DNA of 64,000 nt, taken from assembly GCA_034766995.1 (NCBI GenBank), contig CM068325.1:5715664-5779663 (forward strand), in the 5' to 3' direction. Positions 23,301 to 32,259 of this stretch are shown in pieces. Origin of the DNA: Acanthacorydalis orientalis (taxonomy: Eukaryota; Arthropoda; Insecta; Megaloptera; Corydalidae). The translations under genes and the position numbers were made by a program. The notes under the pieces are model-generated. The model was not told the DNA's origin, did no database searches, and worked only from the letters and a program-made list of their open reading frames with translations. How positions within the stretch are numbered: the stretch's first letter is position 1; every line of letters begins with the position of its first letter.

Positions 23301-25955
23301 CTCAGCCGGACGACGTCGGCGTCCGGCGACGAGGATCCGAGGAAATTCGCCGAGGAGCGTCGGCTCGTCCTCCTGCTAGGGAGCACTTCGATCCTGTTCC
23401 TCGTCTGCGTATCGCCGATGGTCATACTCAACGTTACACTCTCCGAAGATAACCTCACACTCTACTCGTACCAGGTGAGTGTTTCGACTGACGACTCGAT
23501 CGGATTTGCTACGCTCCTATGCGAGATCCTAAGAAGTTTCGGACGGAATGGACCGTTTGACAGGGTTTAAAAGAAATTCCCAGTTTCGTACGCCCTAGAA
23601 ATTGATTTTCTGGCAGACAGGGAGGCGACCTTTAATTCCATTCAAGGATCCAGCCAATAGTAGTCGAATCTCTTAAGAATTCAGATGTGAAATAGAATAG
23701 TTTTAGAAACGTGGAGCTGTTTTACAATCTATCACCCATTTAAGAAGTTGCTAGTTTTCAGAATGTAATTTTATAGCAGATGTAGAAAATTTCGTTCCTC
23801 TTCTGCAGAAATCCATCGAGTAGTTGTTGAATTTTCGTCGATTTGGGAGTAGGGTTGAGGCTCAGAGGTAGTTGATTTTATTATATTAAACATGTTTTTA
23901 GATTTTCTGGCAGACGAGGAGACAGTCTTCCATCTTCTGCGAACATTCAGTCAGTAATCGTGGAATTTTCAAGAGTTCAGAAGTGAAATAGAAGAGTTTC
24001 AGTCGAACGGAGCGGTTTTTACAAATTTTCATCGTTTTAAGAGATTTGTACTCCTTAAATTGTGATATTCTGGTAGGCAGCGAAACTTGGTTTCTCTTCT
24101 GCACAAATCCTTCCAGTGTTTGTTGAATTTTCGTTGATTTGGGAGTAGGTTTGGAAGAGTTTCAGACAGAGGTAGTTGACTTTATATTATATTTAGCATG
24201 TTTTCAGATTTCTGCGCCCTGAAAATTGATTTTCTGGCAGGCAGAGAGACGATCTTGCATCTCCTGCAAAAGATCCAGCCAGTAATCGTTGAATTTTTCA
24301 AGAGTTCATATGTGAAGTAGAAGAGTTTCAGAGGAACTTCTCTATTTTGCACTCATTTAAGAGATTTGTACTTCTTAAAATGTGATTTTCTGGTAAACAG
24401 GGAAACTTTGTTTCTCTTCTGCAGAAAATGCTTCCAGTGTTTGTTGAATTTTTGTTGATTTCAGAGTAGGTTTGGAAGAGTTTCAGACAGGGTTAGTTGA
24501 TTTAATTATATTTAACATGTTTTTGGATTTCTGCACCCTAAGAATTGATTTTATGGAAGACAGAGAGACGATCTTCTATCTCCTGCAAGGATCCAGCCAG
24601 TAATCGTTGAATTTTTCAAGAGTTCAGATGTGAAATAGAAGAGTTTCAGGGGGTACGGATCTGTTTTTCTGTTTTGCACTCATTTAAGAGATTTGTACTT
24701 CTTAAAATGTGATTTTCTGGTAAACAGGGAAACTTTGTTTCTCTTCTGCAGAAAATGCTTCCAGTGTTTGTTGAATTTTTGTTGATTTCAGAGTAGGTTT
24801 GGAAGAGTTTCAGACAGGGTTAGTTGATTTAATTATATTTAGCATGTTTTTAGATTTCTGCGCCCTGAAAATTGATTTTATGGAAGACAAGGAGACGATC
24901 TTCCATGTTCTGCAAAGATCCAGCCAGTAATCGTTGAATTTTTCAAGAGTTCAGATGTGAAATAGAAGAGTTTCAGGGGGTACGGATCTGTTTTCCTGTT
25001 TTGCACTCATTTAAGAGATTTGTACTTCTTAAAATGCGATTTTCTGGTAGACAGGGAAACCTTAATTTCTCTTCTGCAGAAATCCTTTCAGTATTTGTAG
25101 AATTTTTCATAATATGGAAGTAGGATCGGAAGATATTTGGACAGGCAGAGCTGATTTTGCTATAACACGTTTTTAGACCCCTAAGCCCTAAAAAATGATT
25201 TTCTAGCAGACAGGGGGATGCTTTTCATCTCCTGCGAAGATTCGTCCGGCAAGTGTTGTCTCCTTGAAGATTTCCGATACGTAACGGTCGAGTATTGGAT
25301 AGAGCGAGCAGTTTTCGTTCAATCATCGATCCTCTACAGATTACTGTACTGTGAAGTTTGATTTCCAGAGATCGTCGATCTTCTGAGAAGATGTATTCCA
25401 TACTTGTTGAATTCCCGACGAATCGAGATGCGAAACGGGCGAGTTTGTGACATCGAATCCGTCTTGCAGGTGTTCCGCGCGCTCGCGAACCTCCTCGAGG
25501 TGACCAACTACTCGATCACGTTCTACATCTACTGTCTGTTCTCCGAGGACTTCCGTAACACGCTGATACGCACGCTCCAGTGGCCGTGGACCGGCCCGAC
25601 GTCCGGATACCGGCGTCGTCCGGCCGCCGTCGAGCACAAGATACCGCCGGGTCCGCCGACGGCGACGGCGACGACGACGCCGCCGCCGACGGTGACGTCC
25701 GCGCCGGCCGGTAGCCACGTCGGCGGCATCTCGCTCGAGCGTGTGACGAGGAGTCCGTGCGGCAGCAGCTTCGGGCCGGGATCGCCGGTACTGAAGGCGA
25801 GCCCGCGCCGACGTGCCGACGACGCGGCCGCGCACGAGATGCCGAAGCGCGGCGGGTACGGCGCGTGCCAGGACCGGACCGACAAGAAGATGTCGCTCGA
25901 GGCGACGGCGACGGACCGCAACCCCGGCCCCGTCGCGCCTAAATGTAGCGTGTGA
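20302..25955 (+). CDS. Rhodopsin-class (class A) G protein-coupled receptor, 5' exon(s) missing
   Basis: Four coding exons: 20302-20451, 20527-20825, 23181-23474 and 25470-25955. All have GT-AG borders and the phases fit, giving about 409 residues. Visible parts: TM2 (AAALLAILFAIPFALRVLI), TM3 ending in the ERY form of the DRY motif (LLALTAERYVAVCRPGG), TM4 (LVAAAVIPVATFALYAP), TM5 (VFKVAPTILLAGLNLRIMIV), a basic intracellular loop 3, TM6 (LVLLLGSTSILFLVCVSPMV) and TM7 with NYSITFYIYCLFSEDFR in place of NPxxY. The tail is long and rich in Pro, Thr and Arg. The first exon enters in mid-codon and TM1 is absent, so at least one upstream exon is missing. The NYS-FYIYCLF block recalls invertebrate neuropeptide-type orphan receptors of the B0563.6 group; that placement is from memory and the ligand is unknown. 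A polyadenylation signal lies 47 bp past the stop. Confidence 0.85.
20935..23085 (+). repeat. ~181-bp intronic tandem repeat, about 12 copies
   Basis: The anchor TTACGCCCACTGTGATTTTT occurs near 20951 (variant), 21132, 21312, 21494, 21675, 21857, 22038, 22220, 22400, 22580, 22761 (variant) and 22943. Period is 180-182 bp. Units share GTCGCTGGTCGAAAATC, TTCTGGCCGAT and ATCGAAACTTTAATTAAAA. The last three units are clearly degenerate. The array fills almost all of the intron between 20,826 and 23,180. Confidence 0.93.
23590..25320 (+). repeat. ~326-bp intronic tandem repeat of two ~163-bp halves, about 5 copies
   Basis: The anchor TTTAAGAGATTTGTACTTCT recurs near 23740 (degenerate), 24035, 24356, 24683 and 25009. 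The later spacings are 326-327 bp. The halves of each unit (TTCTCTTCTGCAGAAA…GTTGAATTTTTGTTGA and TCTCCTGCAAGGATCC…GTTGAATTTTTCAAGAG) are related, so the unit is an old dimer. The array fills the intron between 23,475 and 25,469. Confidence 0.88.
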
Positions 25956-26001
25956 TCACTGGCTCGGCCACTATTTTATTATGAAATGTGCTTGACGATA
26001 C

Positions 26002-26007
26002 AATAAA
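26002..26007 (+). terminator. Polyadenylation signal of the GPCR gene
   Basis: AATAAA, about 47 bp after the stop codon. Confidence 0.75.
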
Positions 26008-27762
26008 ACATTTTCTTTCGATCCGATAAGGTTTTTTTTTAATTGAAAACGCCTGCGCGCGTGTCCACGACCGGACCGAATGTGAAATAATCAAAACTCC
26101 AACAGATACATTACCTCGGGTGTTCCGAAGAAATCGGACCAGAAACGGTGCTGTCGCCCCGACCAGTCAAGCCCGGACCTTGGTAAGGTACGTCCCTGTT
26201 TCCGTTTCATATGAGACGTACTCCTAATTAGGCCATTTGGCGCTAATTATTATACTGATTAAGGTACTTAAGGTCGCCGGACATAGATTGGGACATATCT
26301 ATGTGAATATATGCCGGCATTTGCGTTTTTTCAGTCGGATTTCGTCGTTCAGTTGCGGTCATTTCTCAATTAATCACTGATTTCGGCCGCGATTACCGGC
26401 CGACTATTATGAAACGAATACACAGCGTGCAGAATTTAATGGTCTTTATAGTGATGCTAGGCGAAATTTTCTATCTATGACCGTTCTCTAGATATTCACA
26501 TTTCTTTAAGTCCATTCTCGTCGTACTGTTCGATCGTTACTTTCTAATTAATTGTCGTTTCCGGTCGTAATCACGTATCGATCAGGACGGAAGAAAAACG
26601 TATAATGTAAGGAATCTGAATCTCTTTCGAAGGCACGGTGTTCTATCTACAACCGTGTGGAAACATATCCGGCACTGTTCAATGATTAAGGTAATTTTAA
26701 ACTTTTCCAGTATTAGAGACGATAATAAGCAAATAACTCGGAATAGCAATGTAACTAGACAGACGACACTATTATAACAGGCGGGCTGAAAAGTTCGTAG
26801 GCTTGCATAGGAAAAAAATTTGTGCATACAATCAGGTCTCTGTTTATGCGGTAGATGTGTTCCACTGAGAAGGACATTCTTAGAGTCGAAATCAGATCGA
26901 ACTTGGAGAACAGGGGAGGTCTATGTAAGATTTGTGCCAATCGTGCGGAAGTATTGTAACGTATACTGTAGATTATTGTTATTATAATAAGGGATATGAA
27001 CGTAAATCGACAAATGGATGAATAAACTCGTTATCGGTGACGTTTTAATTATAGCCAATTACCATAGAATGATAAACAGGGGGAGAACTCGTATCGACTG
27101 GCAAATCCACGTTCGATTCCTCTTGTATGAACTCTGAAAAGAACGCAGGCCTCACAGAAGCGATTGTCGGTAGTAAACATTAAAGAAATCTACTTCCGCC
27201 TCTATTTCAGCGTTATTCGAAGGCCATGAATGTCGAGCGGCGTCCTCGTCGACGCCCAGTCAGCATGGAGAGGACCTGAACCGTCGACGGTTCGCCATCC
27301 ATCCGTTTATTAACGTTTTTGAATCGCGGACAACGATTTTTAGTCAATAGCTAAAGTGGGAATCGAGCGCCGTCGGTCCGGAGTCGATTGTCGGATCGTC
27401 CGCATCGACTGTGCGTACGGTTTGGCCTATCGATGGATGTAGTTCGCGAGTAATTCAGCGAGCAAATAATAATTTAGTTGAGCACGACGCGGGACGAATG
27501 ACGCCTGTTGCTCGATTTGTAAATCGTTTTGTGTGACGCTTTTCAATTCGCGGACGTCGTTAAAAAATCCACCGCTATTGGTCGCAGAGTGAGTGTCTTT
27601 ATCTGTGGTTTTTATTTTCGCAAAGCTGTTATCTGTTCGCTCGAAAGAGTAACCGTACGACGTATACGAGTCGTTCGAAACACGCACACCGTCGAGCAGT
27701 GAATTAAAGCGGATTTCAGCGTAACAGCGGCCCGTTTGCCCGATCCCACACGCGCGAACGAC
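26008..27762. other. Intergenic between the GPCR gene and GMPPA
   Basis: No gene is recognised. A segment at about 26,778-26,801 (CAGGCGGGCTGAAAAGTTCG) resembles a mariner-type terminal repeat next to TATAA, but no transposase or second terminus was found. The last few hundred bases are presumed to hold the GMPPA promoter. Confidence 0.4.
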
Positions 27763-29344
27763 ATGCTGAAGGCGGTCATATTAATCGGCGGGCCGCAGAA
27801 GGGTAACATAACCTCACATTAAGAGAAAACAGTACGTTGACGGGTCGCCCGCGAATGATTCCAGGCACGAGATTCCGTCCGCTCTCGCTCGACATACCGA
27901 AACCTCTGTTCCCGGTCGCCGGCCTCCCGTTGATACAGCACCACATCGAGGCGTGCGCGAAGGTGGACCGGCTGAAGGAGATCCTGTTGATCGGGAACTA
28001 TCCGACCGCACAGTTCCAGCAGTTCGTGACCGACATGCAGAGCCAGTACGGCGTGAACATACGTTACCTGCAGGAGTTCACGGCGCTCGGTATGCACGGA
28101 CCGGTCTCGCGATCGAACGTTCGTTCGTCTGTACACGTACGATGGTCTCAGGTACGGCCGGCGGGATGTACCACTTCCGCGACCAGATCCGGTGCGGCGA
28201 CCCGGAAGCGTTCTTCGTGATGAACGGCGACGTGTGCGCCGACTTCCCTCTGACCGGACTGTACGAGTTCCACCGGTCGAAACCGAACGCGTGGGTGAGT
28301 CCGGACGTCGACGGCCGTCGCGCGCGACTGTATCGGTCTGTGTTTCCGGCAGGTGACGGTCATGGGCACCGAGGCGACGCGGCGGCAGTCGTTGCACTTC
28401 GGGTGCATCGTCGTCGATCGGACGACCGACGAGGTCACGCACTACGTCGAGAAGCCTAACTCGTACGTCTCGTCGCTGATCAACTGCGGCGTCTACGTCT
28501 GTTCGTCGGACGTGTTCCAGGCGATGGCGTCGGCGTTCGACTCGAAGCGGCGGGAGTGTTACGGGTACGTCTCGGACCGTCGTCGTACGTACGCACGCTG
28601 ATACGTTTCGTCCGGCAGGCAGACGACCGGGAACGGCAAGGAAGCCGGCCGCATACAGCTCGAACGGGAGGTGCTGGCGCCTCTCGCCGCGACCGGAAAG
28701 CTGTACGCGCTGCAGGTTTCGAGCTGGTGGTCGCAGGTCAAGACCGCGGGATCGGCGATATACGCGAACAGGCACTACCTCGAGCTGTACCGCGCGAACA
28801 GGCCGGAGCGGCTCGCGTCGTCGTCGCCCGAGGGATCCGGCGATTCTCGGATCGGGTGCGAGATAATCCCGGACGTGTACGTCGATCCGACGGCGACGGT
28901 GCATCCGACCGCCGTGGTCCGTATGAACGCGAAACCCGACGCGCGGGACGTCCGTCTAATCTGCCGGCGATTCTCCAGCTAGGTCCGAACGTCAGCGTCG
29001 GTCCCGGCGCGACGATAGGTCCGGGCGTACGTCTCCGCGAGAGCATCGTGCTGTCGGACGCGACGATCGAAGACCACAGCCTGATCCTGCACAGCGTCGT
29101 CGGCCGCGGTTCGAAGATAGGACGGTGGTCGCGCGTCGAGGGGACTCCGAGCGATCCGGACCCGAACAAACCGTTCGCGAAGATGGAGAATCCGCCGTTG
29201 TTCAACAACAACGGACGGCTGAACCCGTCGATCACGATACTCGGCTGCGAGGTGACCGTGCCGTCCGAGACGATCCTCCTCAATTCGATCGTGCTGCCGC
29301 ACAAAGATCTGAGCAGGAGTTTCAAGAACGAGATCATATTGTGA
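27763..29344 (+). CDS. GMPPA: Mannose-1-phosphate guanyltransferase regulatory subunit alpha
   Basis: Six coding exons: 27763-27802, 27865-28089, 28152-28294, 28353-28564, 28619-28916 and 28979-29344. They total 1284 nt, encoding 427 residues; human GMPPA is about 420. The N-terminus [20 protein letters not shown] carries the nucleotidyltransferase signature G-G-x-x-x-G-T-R-x-R-P-L. Then come [29 protein letters not shown] and [13 protein letters not shown] of the sugar-nucleotidyltransferase fold. Later [17 protein letters not shown] leads into the left-handed beta-helix with hexapeptide-like repeats ([20 protein letters not shown]). GMPPA is a family member that binds GDP-mannose and restrains the catalytic GMPPB subunit in the cytosolic GDP-mannose pathway for glycosylation. 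The distinctive insertion ([16 protein letters not shown]) supports the alpha rather than the beta subunit. The 54-62 bp introns are typical of the block. Confidence 0.96.
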
Positions 29345-29455
29345 GGGACGCGGAAACGGAGGACGCCGGCGACGTCTGTTTCTTTTACGTCGAGGACGTG
29401 GCCGGTCGTCCTACCGAAACCGAAATCGAAAACATGTACATACTTTACAGGGATC

Positions 29456-29461
29456 AATAAA
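29456..29461 (+). terminator. Polyadenylation signal of GMPPA
   Basis: AATAAA about 110 bp after the GMPPA stop codon. Confidence 0.75.
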
Positions 29462-29825
29462 GTACGAGTTTGCCTATGAAAATGATAAACGTTCGGTTAT
29501 TGAGTTTTCGCTCCTTGAAGTATTTTTAACGCCGTTTCCGACCTCGCGTCGTTCGTTCGTACTCTTTATTTTTTAGATCCGTTTCTTTGCGTTTTATATT
29601 TATTTTCGTATGTTTTTCGATATTTACAAAAAAAAAGTAGCCTGTGACAAAAACAATTTTTATTAACAAAAGTAATTTACGGTTACAAAACAAAAACAAT
29701 CTACTCGACAGTCGATAAAAATCCAAATCTGTAATTTCAGTTCGTACGTTCGTTCGAATCGATAAACAAATGATTTAAATAGACTTCGTTCCGGATCTCT
29801 CGCTCGTCGATCGGTATCTCGCGGA

Positions 29826-30023
29826 ATGGCCGACGACGACTTATCGAAACTGCTCCTGAAATCCGTCGGCGTTCTCGGCGCTTGCGTCGTGACTATCGCG
29901 GCTCTACAGATGCAGGCCGACACGGAAGGATGTTACTGTTGGCTCGAACGACTCAAACCGAGCAACCTGAGAAACGAACTTCGAGAATGGGCGCGGTTGA
30001 ATTTCTTTTACGAAAAAAAGTGA
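29826..30023 (+). CDS. Unidentified 65-residue protein, possible single-pass membrane protein
   Basis: I do not recognise this protein. Residues 8-28 form a hydrophobic segment (KLLLKSVGVLGACVVTIAAL) after a short acidic N-terminus MADDD. It could be a membrane anchor or an inner-membrane segment. The remainder is polar and basic, with CYCW at 37-40 and ending NFFYEKK. It is a single intact exon with ATG in CGGAATGGCCG context and an AATAAA about 208 bp after the stop. It fills the gap between GMPPA upstream on the same strand and the convergent NRF1-like gene. The spacing, the polyadenylation signal and the non-repetitive composition favour a real short gene. A chance frame cannot be excluded without homologues or transcripts. 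Confidence 0.6.
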   Translation: MADDDLSKLLLKSVGVLGACVVTIAALQMQADTEGCYCWLERLKPSNLRNELREWARLNFFYEKK

Positions 30024-30230
30024 CAAGAAAGCGCACGAACGTCGTCGGAGACGAATCGAAACCCGTTCGATTCGTATCTCTCGATCGTGAATCCGAGACG
30101 AGACGATTCTATTCGATCGCCGACCGTCTCGTTCGGCGAAACGTTTTTATATCTATGTTTCGACACCGCTGCTCGTTTATGTAAAAGACATTCGACGAGG
30201 TTGTCTGTCGACCTCGTCCGACGGAATCTC

Positions 30231-30236
30231 AATAAA
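30231..30236 (+). terminator. Polyadenylation signal of the 65-residue gene
   Basis: AATAAA at 30,231. It is about 95 bp from the convergent NRF1-like stop codon at 30,326, so the two 3' UTRs probably abut or overlap. Confidence 0.65.
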
Positions 30237-30325
30237 TTCTACTGTTCGAATTAAGAAAATCGCTTATTTTAAACGATACGCTTCGCCGACGTAAAAGTCT
30301 AAAAACGAGTAAACGAATATAAAAT

Positions 30326-31342
30326 TTAAAAAAGAACGTCGTCGATCGGATCGAAAGCCGTCTCGGTGCCGAGCGCGACGGAGCTCGTTTCGATCTTCGG
30401 CTCGACGTGGTCGCGTCGGACCGCCGTGATCTCGTGGACCTGCGCTCGCGTCCCGTCCGGCAGAGCGACGAGGAGACCGGTAGGGACGACCCGTAGCGTT
30501 CCGTTCGACCTCGTCGCGGTCCGCGACCGACACGTGTCGTCTCGTTTCGGCACCGGTGCCGTGTCTTCTTCGCTCGTCGTCGTCTCGGCGTCTTCTTCGA
30601 CCGGCGCCGACAACAGGTCTTCGCGACAGTGATACTCGTAACAGTTCACGACGATCCGACGGAGCGCGTCCGTCCACGAGAGTCGCTTCTCCTCGCGGGT
30701 TCTCGCGTCGATCCGTACGTTCGCCCACGGCAGCTCGTCCGGCCACCACGGCGGCCTCGTCGACTCCCGGCCCCAGCCGGGCTTCCCTCGCCCGGTCGAA
30801 TACCTGAGCATCGACGGTATGAACGCACGTAGCTGCGCCTGCGTCATTTTCTCGACCGGCGTCGGTACCCCGTCGACGACGAGCGGCGGCAACTCGAACG
30901 ACGGGTGCCGATCGAGGGCCGGCGGCGGCGACCGCTCGAGCCGTTCGCGTACCTCGTCGATTATCATCGAACGGAATCCGTCGACGACGTCCTCTAGAGG
31001 TTTCGTGCCGAACACCTCGTACGCCTCTTCGTCCGCGGCGCCGGGCGTCGCGATCAGCACGATCGCTTGTTGCCCGGTACAGGTCGTCAGCTCGTCGAGC
31101 ACGTTTCGGAGTTTCTTCAGCAAGCGTTTCCGGTGCCGGTTCCTCGTCGACGGGTTCCTCTCGAACGAATGCGCTCTTTTCCGCTTCGTCGTCGACGCGG
31201 TCGCTCGTCCGCTCCTCGGATCGTATTTCCGCTCGTGAGCGGAACCGGGCGAAGATGGATATCCGTCCGGGTCGTATTTATCGCATTCGAACGTTTCGGT
31301 TTTCAGACGGATAACGATCGGTTTCGTATCGCTCTCCGACAT
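30326..31342 (-). CDS. NRF1: Nuclear respiratory factor 1 / erect wing-like transcription factor, intronless
   Basis: One uninterrupted frame of 338 residues starts MSESDTKPIVIRLKTE. Residues ~52-250 match the NRF1/Erect wing/P3A2 DNA-binding and dimerisation domain: KRAHSFERNPSTRNRHRKRL, LRNVLDELTTCTGQQAIVLI, ELPPLVVDGVPTPVEKMTQA, QLRAFIPSMLRYSTGRGKPG and PPWWPDELPWANVR. NRF1 binds GC-rich palindromic sites as a dimer and controls nuclear genes for mitochondria and neuronal or muscle development. The C-terminal part is short compared with vertebrate NRF1 (about 503 aa) or fly Ewg (over 700 aa): a Glu/Thr-rich linker, then TGLLVALPDGTRAQVHEITA, which resembles the start of the activation region. 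Every other multi-domain gene here has many introns, so the lack of introns is odd. It could be a retrocopy or have lost its introns; the intact frame argues that it works. Confidence 0.93.
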   Translation of the reverse strand: MSESDTKPIVIRLKTETFECDKYDPDGYPSSPGSAHERKYDPRSGRATASTTKRKRAHSFERNPSTRNRHRKRLLKKLRNVLDELTTCTGQQAIVLIATPGAADEEAYEVFGTKPLEDVVDGFRSMIIDEVRERLERSPPPALDRHPSFELPPLVVDGVPTPVEKMTQAQLRAFIPSMLRYSTGRGKPGWGRESTRPPWWPDELPWANVRIDARTREEKRLSWTDALRRIVVNCYEYHCREDLLSAPVEEDAETTTSEEDTAPVPKRDDTCRSRTATRSNGTLRVVPTGLLVALPDGTRAQVHEITAVRRDHVEPKIETSSVALGTETAFDPIDDVLF

Positions 31343-32259
31343 TTCAGTTTTCTGACCGGCGCTATAGTCTGCTCTGCATGCCGGTTCGGTGCCCTCGGCG
31401 AGAATACAAACGTACTGGAAAGAAAATCATCGGGCATGTCAACCAGAGAAGACTTTTCGGCAACTTATCGTAAAAAATAATGTCTGATTCTTATCATAAA
31501 CATGACGTTTATTGTTTGAGTTTAGTAATACATGTGTTTTCTTTATAACTCCTTATATATATATATACGTATATATATTTTTTTCTACATACATTTCATT
31601 GTACTAGTGTATCTATATCTCTACATATTCGTGTACGTTTGCGGGTGTGAAAAATACACACACATATACAAACGTACATCTGCAAAATAGAATAAATAAT
31701 ACCTGGAAACACATTAATAATTGACCTTAAGAAAAGTACGTTACTGAATTCCTTACAGATGACATTTCTAAATCAGAAGTTCTGAAACTACTTTCTGTTG
31801 TTGTAACCGTTTATTATGTGTAAAAATATATATATACATATTTATGTGTATAACAGGTGCAAATACAAATAATAACAGAATAATGAATGTAATTACAGAA
31901 CATGAATTCCATCAAATCGATTAGCGTATTCGAACGAGTGAGTGACCGCGGCATGTGGGGCTGTTTCCGTAGAACAACCTGCCCTATAGGAATGCTGGTT
32001 ATGTACATTCTAAATAATACAATAAAATTCTAATGTGTGCTCCGGTTGAAAACAGTCAATCGGTTCGGTACACCGTTTGAGGTGCACTGACGTAAACAAG
32101 TTTTTCAAAATAACGGCCGTAGAGTGCGGACGACGTAATAGTTTTGAATCGTTTAAGTGCTGAAAGCCGATTTATTTAATATTAAGTCTATATCAAAGTA
32201 TTCAGATAGTGTGTTTCGATAAGAGTATATATTTTTCGAACCATATACAAACGTTTACG
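31343..32259. other. Divergent intergenic region, NRF1-like (-) and anillin (+)
   Basis: About 0.9 kb shared by two divergent start codons. It includes short TA-rich tracts (31,556-31,580 and 31,824-31,850) and presumably both promoters. No classical TATA-box or NRF1 consensus site was recognised. Confidence 0.5.

Noticed and set aside
26778..26801. A second mariner element upstream of GMPPA
   Set aside because: Only one terminal-repeat-like segment is visible; without a partner terminus or transposase remnant it stays a remark in the intergenic entry.
27819..28904. 361-codon minus-strand frame opposite GMPPA
   Set aside because: It is antisense to clear GMPPA exons; high-CpG codons keep the opposite strand open. 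Similar shadows lie opposite anillin, RAD23, SPT5 and CSE1L.
28739..28916. Extra intron in GMPPA at CTGCAG/GTTTCG (28,714)
   Set aside because: The reading continues with conserved GMPPA residues ([17 protein letters not shown]), so the donor-like site is inside an exon.
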